DNA of 64,000 nt, taken from the NCBI RefSeq assembly GCF_002218085.1, contig NZ_BDUC01000002.1:899344-963343 (forward strand), given 5' to 3'. The translations under genes were made by a program, and so were the position numbers. Position 1 is the stretch's first letter. The number at the start of each line of letters is the position of its first letter. Below, piece by piece: positions 14,949 to 23,664 of the stretch. This stretch comes from Tolypothrix sp. NIES-4075 (lineage in GTDB: Bacteria; Cyanobacteriota; Cyanobacteriia; Cyanobacteriales; Nostocaceae). The notes beneath the pieces are model-generated. The model made no database searches. It saw only the letters and a list, made by a program, of their open reading frames with translations, and was not told the DNA's origin.

Positions 14949-16529
14949 TTATCTTTGAGGGTAATATTGGGGATTGGTTATGGGGTATTGGTAGCTGCTG
15001 TTCGGTGAAGGATTTATGTATGGGGGTGGATAACTTCCTGTATTGTTGGGTAAAGGTGGCATGAGTGGAGGTTGATAACCGCTTGCGGGTGGAGTGCTGA
15101 GTGTGGGGTTGGTTTGAGGTGGGATGACTGGGGATTGATAACCGCTTGTTGGTGGAGTGTTTCCTATAGGGTTGGGTGTAATCGCATTTTGGCTGAATTG
15201 TTGGTAAGTAATACCAGAAATTGCACTGATGAGTTTTTCGGCGCGAGGATCGTTATTCGGACGTTGTATCATGACAGCGGCGATGTAGCGCTTGCCGGTG
15301 GGCATATCAACTAAACCAGCATCCGCTAACATTGTACCAATATCGCCGGTTTTGTGAGCAACGGTTGCGCCAACTCCCAAACCAGAGGGTAATAATGTAT
15401 CTTTCTCTGTATGGCGCATGATATCAAGCAAGCGATCGCGCGATCGCATACTCACTAAATTACCTTGATTCACCAGCGCCAGCAAATTCCCCAATTCTTT
15501 CGGACTGGTGGTGTTTGTACCTTCTAAATCTGGAAGTTTGTTACGAATAACGGTGGTTGTCAAACCCCAACTGCGAAAGCGCTGATTTAAGGCTTCAATA
15601 CCACCTAATTTGGCAATCAGCATATTTGTAGCGGTATTATCGCTGATTGTAATCATTTTCGTGACAAGTTCCAGCGCCGTGAACTGAGTTCCCACAGGTT
15701 TATATTGCATATTTCCCGAACCACCTGCAACCATATCTTGCTGCATGGTTAGAGTTTCATCTAAGCGAATTTTTCCCGCATCTACATCTTGGAAAAATGC
15801 CACCAAAATCGGCATTTTAATTGTGCTAGCTGCGGGGAAACTTGCACCGGCGTTTACATCTACATAAGCACCACTATCCAAATCTACCAAGAAAACTCCT
15901 GGAGTCAAATTTGGACTTGCCAGTGCCAAATTTTGCACAGCACTTTTTAAGGAGGTGATTTCCTGAGATAAATATAAACCGCCACTAGCAACTTGGGAAT
16001 TCTGGGTAGATTGTGTTTTCTGCTCTAGATTATCAGTATTAGATGACACCGATGAAGCCGAGTTAATCCGAGTAGCAGGATCTAACACTGATAGCATTGT
16101 ACCAACAATCGCACCAATACCAACTCCGACAATTAACAAGCGCATTGCATATAACAACGATCTTGCCATTGGCTTTAACCTAGTTTTGCGCGATGGTCTA
16201 AGACCTGCCTTGTCCTGTCGGACACGCTTCGCGAACGGCGATCGCCTAACTGTTTTTGATACTACCTGCTTTCGCATCGGCTTTAAGTTTGCATCGGTGG
16301 GTTTAAAGGGTGGTATTCTTTTCTTGACAGCAGATGGCATAACTAACCCAGGTCGTGTCTTCGGCGCACCTGGAGGAGTAAGTGTAGTGCTGATTTTTTG
16401 GGGACGCGAATGCGGTTGGCTCTTTTTCTGTTTATTTTGTCCTACTGGTTGCACTTTACGCTCAACTTGGCGTCGGTTGCTGGGTTGACGCCGTGAGAAA
16501 GCGGTTAGTTTGTCACTTGATTCTGACAC
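14949..16529 (-). CDS. Membrane-anchored class A beta-lactamase-like serine hydrolase
   Basis: A 526-residue protein. A basic, proline-rich cytoplasmic N-terminus of about 125 residues is followed by one membrane helix (about 127-147). The outer catalytic domain has S235-T-I-K238 (SxxK), S296-D-N298 and K393-T-G395, the three active-site motifs of class A beta-lactamases and penicillin-binding proteins. A proline/tyrosine/asparagine-rich tail of about 80 residues with two G-Y-Q-S-P / G-Y-Q-P-P units ends it. It may be a beta-lactamase or a peptidoglycan-acting hydrolase; the long basic anchor favours cell-wall work. Residues about 97-110 are encoded by an inserted interspersed repeat. Confidence 0.82.
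   Translation of the reverse strand: MSESSDKLTAFSRRQPSNRRQVERKVQPVGQNKQKKSQPHSRPQKISTTLTPPGAPKTRPGLVMPSAVKKRIPPFKPTDANLKPMRKQVVSKTVRRSPFAKRVRQDKAGLRPSRKTRLKPMARSLLYAMRLLIVGVGIGAIVGTMLSVLDPATRINSASSVSSNTDNLEQKTQSTQNSQVASGGLYLSQEITSLKSAVQNLALASPNLTPGVFLVDLDSGAYVDVNAGASFPAASTIKMPILVAFFQDVDAGKIRLDETLTMQQDMVAGGSGNMQYKPVGTQFTALELVTKMITISDNTATNMLIAKLGGIEALNQRFRSWGLTTTVIRNKLPDLEGTNTTSPKELGNLLALVNQGNLVSMRSRDRLLDIMRHTEKDTLLPSGLGVGATVAHKTGDIGTMLADAGLVDMPTGKRYIAAVMIQRPNNDPRAEKLISAISGITYQQFSQNAITPNPIGNTPPTSGYQSPVIPPQTNPTLSTPPASGYQPPLMPPLPNNTGSYPPPYINPSPNSSYQYPITNPQYYPQR
16193..16245 (-). repeat. In-frame interspersed repeat within the beta-lactamase-like gene
   Basis: On the minus strand the sequence reads GCGATCGCCGTTCGCGAAGC and on through GTGTCCGACAGGACAAGG. 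This is the TTCGCGAAGCGTGTCC-type repeat scattered through filamentous cyanobacterial genomes. It encodes R-R-S-P-F-A-K-R-V-R-Q-D-K in the cytoplasmic linker and keeps the frame. Confidence 0.55.
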
Positions 16530-16850
16530 TGCTACTCCTTATGACCCACTCTTTAAAAGTTTCTTACATCCCGATCCAAAGCTTATTGCAACACTTTAAC
16601 AAGAATTCAGAAGTCAAAAGCCAAAATCCAGAAGGAATTTGTCAATAAAGGGGTTTAAGTCCCTGACCAAATCTTTGATTCGGTGGTTTTCAATTAGTGA
16701 CGTAAATAGCCTACCTGGTCGCAATTGTGTATCCTAACTCTCAACTCCTAACTCCTAACTCCTTTAAGTAGCATTTTTGCGTTTAGTTTAAGTTATATTC
16801 ATGATTTTGGCGAGATGATCCGTATATAGTAAACGATGACTTACAAGTTT
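16530..16850. other. Intergenic stretch, no gene seen
   Basis: This 321-base gap lies upstream of the beta-lactamase-like gene and downstream of trmJ, both on the minus strand. It holds repeat-like AAGTCAAAAG and CTAACTC heptads (about 16610-16635 and 16733-16765) and otherwise AT-rich sequence. The promoter of the beta-lactamase-like gene should be near 16540-16600, but I cannot define it. Confidence 0.5.
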
Positions 16851-17696
16851 TCACTCCTCGCGTAGCGCGTCCTGTTGCTCAACTGCACTCTTTTCAGTTG
16901 CCTCGTTGCTTTGCAACGAGGGAGGCATTTCTGAAAGAAATGCCTCGGCAACATACGGACGATCGCTCTTTCCCCCCATAGCCCATTCTACCTGCCGCAA
17001 AATTCCCCGCAACATAGCTACTTCCTTAGTTTGCAATCCAGCGCGATTGTAAAGTTGCCGAAATTTTTCCATCCGACTAGCTGCGGTATGTGGATAAATG
17101 TAACCAATTTGCAACAACAGCGATTCTAATTGTTGGTAATATGTTTCTACAACCTCAAAAGGTGCGAGTTCAGTTTTGTTTAAGCTTTGATTATTACTTT
17201 CTTTGATATTTTCTGCCAGTTCATAACAGCATATTCCCACAGCCATTGCCAGATTCAGCGATGGATAAATAGAATCGGTGGGAATGCGAATAAATCTTTG
17301 AGCGTAGTTTAATTCTTCATTACTTAAGCCCCGGTCTTCTGGACCGAAAATCAACGCTGCTGATTTTTCTTTTTCTTCTAATAACCAGGGTAATGCATCC
17401 CGTGGATTTTCTAAAGGCGTTTCCCAATCACGCACTCTCGCAGTTGTCGCGATCGCTCTGACACATCCTTGCAATGCTTCTGGCAAAGTTGCCACTGATA
17501 CCGCAGATTCTAAAACATCGTCGGCATGAACTGCCATTTTTTTTGCTTCCATCCCCAAAAAGTCACATTGAGGATTGACTAATACTAGATGATGTAGCCC
17601 GAAATTTTTCATCACCCGTGCTACAGACCCCACATTCATTGGACCCGCTGGTTCTACCAACACAATTTTTAACCAGTCCAATTTGATTTCTTGCAT
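16851..17696 (-). CDS. trmJ: tRNA (cytidine/uridine-2'-O-)-methyltransferase TrmJ-like
   Basis: A 281-residue SPOUT-fold enzyme. I-V-L-V-E-P-A-G-P-M-N-V-G-S-V-A-R-V-M-K-N-F-G and later A-L-I-F-G-P-E-D-R-G-L-S-N, I-P-T, Y-P-S-L-N-L-A-M-A-V are SpoU/TrmH motifs; the trefoil-knot SAM site includes G-P-E-D-R-G. The helical C-terminal extension fits TrmJ, which methylates position 32 of tRNA. I chose the ATG at 17696, right before the conserved start; an upstream start adds 24 atypical residues. The last 40 residues are encoded by repeat DNA with two adjacent perfect hairpins. A tRNA gene lies immediately upstream on the same strand. Confidence 0.88.
   Translation of the reverse strand: MQEIKLDWLKIVLVEPAGPMNVGSVARVMKNFGLHHLVLVNPQCDFLGMEAKKMAVHADDVLESAVSVATLPEALQGCVRAIATTARVRDWETPLENPRDALPWLLEEKEKSAALIFGPEDRGLSNEELNYAQRFIRIPTDSIYPSLNLAMAVGICCYELAENIKESNNQSLNKTELAPFEVVETYYQQLESLLLQIGYIYPHTAASRMEKFRQLYNRAGLQTKEVAMLRGILRQVEWAMGGKSDRPYVAEAFLSEMPPSLQSNEATEKSAVEQQDALREE
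16901..16946. repeat. Two adjacent hairpins inside the trmJ 3' end
   Basis: CCTCGTTGC at 16901-16909 pairs with 16913-16921, and GAGGCATTTC at 16922-16931 pairs with 16937-16946, both perfectly and with no base between the two hairpins. They lie in the part of trmJ encoding a variable C-terminal tail. The flanking CGCGTAGCG (16858-16867) is typical of interspersed repeats. Confidence 0.7.
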
Positions 17697-17832
17697 CGCC
17701 TTCTGCCTGCATAGTCTCTTGATAGTTATTGTACGCAGTCTCAAAGATAGGAATGAGCGCAAAAACAATTGTGTCCTTGGTCAGGGAACCGAATTTGTAA
17801 TTGAAATTCCCTTTGCTTGACACTTATCTTTA

Positions 17833-17904
17833 AGCGGGCGATGGGACTCGAACCCACGACGTTCACCTTGGGAGGGTGAGATTCTACCACTGAATTACAC
17901 CCGC
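17833..17904 (-). tRNA. tRNA-Gly, anticodon CCC
   Basis: On the minus strand a 72-base cloverleaf can be drawn: acceptor GCGGGTG pairing with CGCCCGC, D arm around CAGTGGTAGA, anticodon stem TCACC/GGTGA with loop CTCCCAA, and T arm with GGTTCGAGTCC. The three central loop bases after T33 are CCC, so it reads GGG glycine codons. The last base before the expected CCA is T; CCA itself is not encoded. It lies upstream of trmJ. Confidence 0.95.
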
Positions 17905-17961
17905 AAATTTTTTAGCCTTATTAAGACTAAAAGGCATTATACCACATTACATCCTCTTTTT

Positions 17962-18016
17962 GTAGTAAGGACTTTAGTCCTTATCTTAATAAAATGAGGA
18001 CTAAAGTCCTCACTAC
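17962..18016. repeat. Palindromic element near the RND gene end
   Basis: GTAGTAAGGACTTTAGTCCT starts one arm at 17962, and the other arm at 17994-18016 complements it over 23 bases with two mismatches, leaving a nine-base AT-rich loop. Each arm is itself a small palindrome (AGGACTTTAGTCCT). It ends in GTAG/CTAC like the repeat at 5933, suggesting a mobile palindrome family, and may also terminate the neighbouring minus-strand genes. Confidence 0.65.
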
Positions 18017-18049
18017 GAAATTCTCAACGTTATATGAGCAAAGATGACA

Positions 18050-21000
18050 TTATTTGTGAATTGAGTATTCAGAGGGCGGTTCTTCCCTACCAGGAGGCAA
18101 ACTCATGACTTTTTGAACAGCAACCTTTTTGGGACGCCGTTTATTCTTGCCCATACCATATTTTGCCGTATCTATAATCCATCTTTGGAAAGAGTCGATA
18201 TAAGTAAATATCACCGGCACTACCACCAAAGTCAGCAAAGTGGAAGTTGTGAAACCGCCCAAAATCGCAACTCCCATCGGTTGACGAACTTCAGCACCGG
18301 CACCAATTCCTAAGGCAAGAGGAATGATACCGGCAATAGTTGCCAAAGAAGTCATCATAATTGGGCGCAATCGTGACAATCCTGCTTCTAGCAGCGCCTC
18401 ACGTTGTTTTTTACCTTCTTGGAGGTTCACCATCGCATAGTCCACCAAGAGAATTGAGTTTTTGGTAACAACTCCCATCAACAAAACGATACCAATCAGC
18501 GCGTAAATTCCCAAAGGTTTTTGAGCAACCATCAAGGCTACGAGTGCCCCCCCTAAACAAAAGGGTAACGCCATCATAATCGCTATGGGATAGAGGAAGT
18601 TATTATACAGTAAAACCAGAATCGCATAGATACTCATTAATGCCAGTCCGAGTGCAGTACCAAAGCGAGTAAAGATTTCTGCCATAATTTTCGCACTTCC
18701 AGAAGGTTGCTGAGTGACTCCTGGTGGCAAGTTGGTGAATGCAGGTAACTTGTCAACTGCATTTACTGCTTCTCCTAAAGAGATACCTTGCAAGTTGGCT
18801 TCCACCGCGACTTGACGAGAGCGATCAAAGCGGTTGACAGTTGCAGGACCGCTACCAAAACGGATATCTGCCACAGCAACGAGGGGAACCAAGGTGTTAT
18901 TTTGAGTCGGGACTTGCAGATTTTTGATTGTATTGATGTCTGTTCGCGCTTTCGGGTCGATTTGGACGCGAATTGGAATTTGGCGATCGGGAAGATTGTA
19001 TTTCGCCAAATTTGCCTCGATATCGCCTATAGTTGCTAGCGAGGCTGTCCGGGCAATTGCTTGCACGGTTACGCCTAAATCTGCGGCACGCTGCGGATCG
19101 GGAATAACCAAAATCTCTGGTTTTACCAGACTTGCAGTTGAGGACACTTCTACTAATCCCGGTACGCTTCGCATCTCCTTTTCTAATGCGTTAGCAGCTT
19201 TGAGCAAAGCGTCTGGATTCTCACTTCTAAGAACTATAGATAATTCTTTGCCACTGTCACCAGGTCCTTGACTTTGGAAACTAATTCTCGCTCCCGGTAT
19301 TTGCTGGAATAAAGGACGTACTTGCACCTCAAACTCTTTTTGAGTAACTTTTCGTTCTTCTCTGGGTTTGAGTTTGACGGTGAGGGTAGCTAAATTTATT
19401 TCTTCTGTGGCTAGCACGCTTTCAACTGCTGGATTTTGCCGGATGAGGTTAGTTCCTTGCGTCGCTACTTTGTTGATATCTAGCAAGGTAGAACCTGGGG
19501 GTAGTTCTATCGAAACAACGGAAATACCCAAGTCTCCGTCATCCACAAAACCCTTGGGGATACCGGGAATCAGCATCAAACTGGCAATGAAGAAAGCCAG
19601 AGCAATACCCAATGTTGTCAATCTATGGCTTAATGCCCACTTCAACAGTGATTTATAAGGTTGAAAGCGCCGGCGACGCGAGTCAGGGGAAGAAACGCTT
19701 TGGGCTTTTAACTCCGAGGGGTACGGGGGAAGTGAGAAAGGAATTTCTTCTTCGTTTTTCTTGCGACCTGGAAAGGCAAAATTTAGCCCAAAAAATCTGA
19801 TTCCTTTTTTGCGCTTGTGCTGTTTTGCACCTTCGCTCCCGTGCTCCTTATCCTTGAGCAAATACGCTCCCATCATCGGTGTAACCATCCGTGCCACAAA
19901 AGTTGAGAAAATTGTGGAAACGGCAACGGTAACGCCAAAAGGTTGGAAAAACTGCCCAGGAATACCACCCATAAAAGCAACGGGCAAAAACACGGCAATA
20001 ATAGTCGCGGAACTCGCAATCACTGCTAGTCCCACTTCATCAGAAGAGTCAAAAGAAGCTTCCCAAGCTGTTTTGCCCATTGCCATGTGCCGTTCCATGT
20101 TCTCAATTTCCACAACGGCATCATCGACCAAGTTACCTACCGCTAGCGCTAATCCCAACAAAGTCATGTTGTTGAGGGTGTAACCTAACGCTTGCTGCAC
20201 AAAAAAGGTAGGAATAATCGACAAAGGCAAAGCTACTGCTGTAATTAATGTTGCTCGCCAGTCTTTCAAAAATACGAGAATTACTATTACCGCCAGCAAT
20301 GAGGCTTGAATTAATTCATCAATTGTGCTTTCATACGAGGCACGCACGGGGGTAGCTCTGGTATAAATTAAGTCCAAATTAACGTCTGGGGGAAGGGTTT
20401 TTTGCAGTTCTTCTAACGCTGCTTTTACTCCTTCTTCTACCGTCACCGTGACGCTACCTGTACTCCGCAATACTTGAAAGGCTACTACGGGTTTGTTATT
20501 CAACCGTGCAGCTTGGCGGATGTCAGCAAATTTATCTTCTACCGTCCCCAAACTAAATAAGGGTACGGAACCACCATTAGGTAAGACAATTTCGTAATTT
20601 TTCAGGTCATTGACGCTTTTGGCACTACCTAGGGTGCGAATACTTTGTTCGCTACCGCCAACTTCGCCGCGTCCACCAGGTAAGTTGATGTTAAAAGCGC
20701 GTACTTGGTCGTTTACCTGGGTAGCGGTGATGCCTAAAGATTGTAAACGATTTGGGTCAAGGTTAATCCGAATTTCTCGGTCAACTCCACCTATACGCTT
20801 AACTTGTCCCACTCCCTTGACTGATAACAAAGCGCGGCTGATAGTTTGGTCTACGAGGTTACTTAATTCTTCTACAGTTTGCTTGCTGGATGTAACAGCG
20901 TAGGTGACGATGGGACCGCCGGCAAAATCCACACGTTCGACTATCGGATCGTTGATATCTTGGGGTAAATCTTGGCGAATTTGGGAAATAGCGTTGCGGA

Positions 21001-21328
21001 CATCGTTGGTAGCGCGATCGCTATTTGTACCCAAAATAAAAGTTATTACCGTCCTCGATGAACCATCAGTAACGGTGGAACGCAATTCATCGATGTTTCC
21101 TAACCCAGCAACAGCATCTTCAATTTTTTTCGTCACTTGAGATTCAAGTTCCGCAGGACCTGCGCCTGGTTGAGTAACATTAACCGAAACTGTTGGCACA
21201 TCAATATTTGGGTTAGTATCAATTCCCAAAGAAATGAAGGAAAACCAACCGATTATTGTCAACATTAAAAATATAACTATCGTCGGGACAGGTTTTTTGA
21301 TTGCCCAAGACGAGATATTGAAAGACAT
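18050..21328 (-). CDS. RND-family (AcrB/HAE1-type) efflux pump
   Basis: A 1092-residue inner-membrane transporter of normal RND length. It starts M-S-F-N-I-S-S-W-A-I-K-K-P-V-P-T, the typical first helix approach, and has two large outer loops and 12 helices. G-N-L-V-D-D-A-V-V-E-I-E-N-M in helix 4 contains the paired proton-relay aspartates, and the second half has the matching G-I-V-L-L-M-G-V-V-T-K-N-S-I-L-L-V-D-Y. A polar insertion of about 60 residues between the halves holds basic runs. It likely exports hydrophobic compounds in a tripartite pump with the adaptor encoded upstream; no outer-membrane channel gene is nearby. The ATG at 21328 is chosen because anything upstream reads heptad repeat. 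Confidence 0.93.
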   Translation of the reverse strand: MSFNISSWAIKKPVPTIVIFLMLTIIGWFSFISLGIDTNPNIDVPTVSVNVTQPGAGPAELESQVTKKIEDAVAGLGNIDELRSTVTDGSSRTVITFILGTNSDRATNDVRNAISQIRQDLPQDINDPIVERVDFAGGPIVTYAVTSSKQTVEELSNLVDQTISRALLSVKGVGQVKRIGGVDREIRINLDPNRLQSLGITATQVNDQVRAFNINLPGGRGEVGGSEQSIRTLGSAKSVNDLKNYEIVLPNGGSVPLFSLGTVEDKFADIRQAARLNNKPVVAFQVLRSTGSVTVTVEEGVKAALEELQKTLPPDVNLDLIYTRATPVRASYESTIDELIQASLLAVIVILVFLKDWRATLITAVALPLSIIPTFFVQQALGYTLNNMTLLGLALAVGNLVDDAVVEIENMERHMAMGKTAWEASFDSSDEVGLAVIASSATIIAVFLPVAFMGGIPGQFFQPFGVTVAVSTIFSTFVARMVTPMMGAYLLKDKEHGSEGAKQHKRKKGIRFFGLNFAFPGRKKNEEEIPFSLPPYPSELKAQSVSSPDSRRRRFQPYKSLLKWALSHRLTTLGIALAFFIASLMLIPGIPKGFVDDGDLGISVVSIELPPGSTLLDINKVATQGTNLIRQNPAVESVLATEEINLATLTVKLKPREERKVTQKEFEVQVRPLFQQIPGARISFQSQGPGDSGKELSIVLRSENPDALLKAANALEKEMRSVPGLVEVSSTASLVKPEILVIPDPQRAADLGVTVQAIARTASLATIGDIEANLAKYNLPDRQIPIRVQIDPKARTDINTIKNLQVPTQNNTLVPLVAVADIRFGSGPATVNRFDRSRQVAVEANLQGISLGEAVNAVDKLPAFTNLPPGVTQQPSGSAKIMAEIFTRFGTALGLALMSIYAILVLLYNNFLYPIAIMMALPFCLGGALVALMVAQKPLGIYALIGIVLLMGVVTKNSILLVDYAMVNLQEGKKQREALLEAGLSRLRPIMMTSLATIAGIIPLALGIGAGAEVRQPMGVAILGGFTTSTLLTLVVVPVIFTYIDSFQRWIIDTAKYGMGKNKRRPKKVAVQKVMSLPPGREEPPSEYSIHK

Positions 21329-21577
21329 ATAAATTTTGGTAATTGGTAATTGGTAATTGGTAATTGGTAATTGGTTCGCCAGTGCGATCGATTGTAGGTC
21401 TGGCGACTTGTTCGCGTAGCTTCTCCGCATCTGAGAAGCATAGCCGCGTGCATAGAGAAGGGGTAATTGGGCAGGCTCGCATTGGGTGATTGGGAACGTG
21501 AAGAGTGAGAAAAGTTATTACCCATTACCCATTACCCATTACCCATTCCCCATTCCCCATTGCCTACTATGCATTAA
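21329..21577. repeat. STRR heptads and interspersed repeat between adaptor and pump genes
   Basis: GGTAATT repeated about five times at 21338-21375, a TTCGCGTAGCTTCTCCGCAT-type interspersed repeat at 21409-21450, and TTACCCA units at 21516-21561 fill the 249-base gap between the two genes of the pump. An intact operon message would carry all of this. No gene is visible. Confidence 0.85.
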
Positions 21578-23107
21578 CTACTGTCTGTTGACTACGCGCA
21601 CTTTATCGCCATCTTTGATGTATCCTGCGCCATCTACAATTACGCGATCGCCTACTTTCACACCTCTTTTAATTTCCACTCTGCTACCAATAAGACTTTC
21701 TCCTCTTTCTACTTTCACAGCACGTACTGTGTCTTCACCCGATAGGATGAATACGCTCGTAGTACCATCCGGTTGGGGTAATACCGCTTTTTCTGGTGCT
21801 GCCATCCCTACGGTTGTATTGGTGGTAATCACCGCATGGGCAAACATTCCGGGTTTAAGTAAATTTGTCTGCGGTAAGTCAATTTTTACGGTTGCTTCAC
21901 GTCTTTGCTGATTGATCACCGGTTGTATCTCTCTGACGCGTCCTTGCAAACGCACGCGATTATCGAGATCCGAGGTAATTTGCGCGGGTGCGCTAATTTT
22001 GACCTGTGATAATTGAGTTTCGGGAACCAGCGCTTGAAGTTCTAAACTGCCATCACTAATAATGGAAAAGAGCCTTTGCGGTGTTGAGTTGTTAGTCCCA
22101 TTTTGGATTCCACTTAGTCCGGCTTGCGGTGGTATTCCCGTCACATCTCCAACTCTAACTAGTTTCTCAGCTATAAGTCCAGAAACGGGCGCACGCACTA
22201 CAGTTTGTCCCTGCTGAGTTCTAACTTGTTGGACTTTCGCATTACTACTCTTGACAGCAGCTTGGGCACTGTTGATATTCGCACTCGCGATGTTGACATT
22301 TGCTTGGGCACTCTTGACAGCAGCTTGAGCACTCAAGACATCCTGTTCGGCGCTTCTAACATTAGCTTCGGCGAGACGCACGGCTTCTGTAGCAGTTGCT
22401 ACAGTTGTTGTCCGAGTCAAGAGTTCTTGCTTGCTAATTGCACCTGCATTTGCTAATTGTTGATAGCTTTCAAGATTCTTTCTGGCTTCATCTAACCTCG
22501 CCTTAGTTTGAGCCACATCAGCAAGTCTTTGCTGCACTACCGCTTGCCGGGAAGCCACATTTGCCTGACTGGTGGTTACAGCCGCTTGCTTTGAAGCTAG
22601 ATCCGCCTGTTGAGATCCTACATCTGCCTGCTTTGATTCCACATCAGCTCTTGCTTGACGAATTTGGTCTTGCAATACTGAATCATCCAGAATTGCCAAA
22701 ACTTGACCAAGTTTTACTGAATCTCCTTCTTTTACTAAAACTTGTTTGATTTGCAAGCCATTTGTTTGCGGTAATACCGGAATCAAATCACGCGCTGTTA
22801 CAGTACCTGTAGTACTTAGGGTATGGACTATACGAGTGATTTCAACCGGAGCGACGGTGACTGTCATTGAGGGGGCAACATTTGCAGCGCTTTTTGTTGC
22901 TACCGGGTTTTGTTGACCAGCGGAACGATTAGCTAATAAACGCATTCCACCTAAAGTGATCGCTATTCCTAAAGCAGTACCCAGCAATAGTGGTAATAGC
23001 CAAGGACGCGATCGCCTACTAACCCATTCTTCCTCAAAGTCAGCATCCTCGATTTTCCTCAGTTCTTGTACATCAATATCTGATAAATGTTCCTCCCCCA
23101 TAGTCAT
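21578..23107 (-). CDS. RND efflux periplasmic adaptor (HlyD/AcrA family)
   Basis: A 509-residue membrane-fusion protein. An acidic cytoplasmic N-terminus is followed by one membrane helix (about 36-57), the first lipoyl half-motif with V-K-E-G-D-S-V-K-L-G-Q-V-L-A-I-L-D-D, a long alanine/glutamine-rich coiled-coil hairpin (about 135-300), and the second lipoyl half with V-R-A-P-V-S-G-L-I-A-E. The coiled coil has many S-A-Q-A-A-V/S-Q-Q-A-D heptads and is longer than in E. coli AcrA. It would bridge the RND pump encoded next to an outer-membrane channel. The start is preceded by GGAGGAATG-type sequence, with GGAGG about six bases upstream. Confidence 0.92.
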   Translation of the reverse strand: MTMGEEHLSDIDVQELRKIEDADFEEEWVSRRSRPWLLPLLLGTALGIAITLGGMRLLANRSAGQQNPVATKSAANVAPSMTVTVAPVEITRIVHTLSTTGTVTARDLIPVLPQTNGLQIKQVLVKEGDSVKLGQVLAILDDSVLQDQIRQARADVESKQADVGSQQADLASKQAAVTTSQANVASRQAVVQQRLADVAQTKARLDEARKNLESYQQLANAGAISKQELLTRTTTVATATEAVRLAEANVRSAEQDVLSAQAAVKSAQANVNIASANINSAQAAVKSSNAKVQQVRTQQGQTVVRAPVSGLIAEKLVRVGDVTGIPPQAGLSGIQNGTNNSTPQRLFSIISDGSLELQALVPETQLSQVKISAPAQITSDLDNRVRLQGRVREIQPVINQQRREATVKIDLPQTNLLKPGMFAHAVITTNTTVGMAAPEKAVLPQPDGTTSVFILSGEDTVRAVKVERGESLIGSRVEIKRGVKVGDRVIVDGAGYIKDGDKVRVVNRQ

Positions 23108-23664
23108 TCCTCCACTTTTTACCCAAATGCCAATAATGGTAATTGCTTAAAAAAACTTTAAATTAATTACTATATATTAACTATGACTCATTACCTAGGC
23201 TTATGGCTGTATGAATACGTAAAATCTATCTATAAAAAAGTCATATTTTACCAAAGTAGAGAAGTTAGCACCCTTATCTGTAAGGCTTGAGTAGCAAGAA
23301 AGCGCGGAATTAGAATTTATCACCGTAAATTTCCCACGAAAGAAGCCGTCAAAAGCGGACTTCTTCCCTTTTTACTTTCATAGTCCGCATAATGTCTTCA
23401 CCTGATCGGGTGAATACAATCGCATTGACATTTGCTTGTAGTCAATCAGATCGTTGTTTAGTAGTGTCTATAACTTTGCGCTTCTAGGAGGCATAGCCTA
23501 TGCTGTGATAGATACATTCACAACACAGGACACCCACCATAAATGCGATCGCAAGGTGCGGGCGCTTTGCGCCATCGCATCCATAGCTACTGGACAAATC
23601 TGCGTACTCAATTCCAGCAAATGCCTGCCCCATTATTTAACTTTGCCAACAAATAAATAACAGT
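23108..23664. other. 557-base gap holding a decayed adaptor-gene fragment
   Basis: Most of this gap is AT-rich and without a recognisable gene. Bases 23368-23422 resemble 21706-21758 inside the adaptor gene. On the minus strand they read V-F-T-R-S-G-E-D-I-M-R-T-M-K-V-K-R, against V-F-I-L-S-G-E-D-T-V-R-A-V-K-V-E-R in the adaptor. I read this as the remnant of a second HlyD-type adaptor. An open frame at 23454-23660 has no recognisable features and was not called. Confidence 0.5.

Noticed and set aside
18788..21140. Several plus-strand frames of 62-140 codons opposite the RND pump gene
   Set aside because: They are antisense shadows of a well-supported 1092-codon gene.
23454..23660. 68-codon open frame upstream of the HD gene
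   Set aside because: No ribosome-binding site, no recognisable features, and it contains a HIP1 site and repeat-like sequence.
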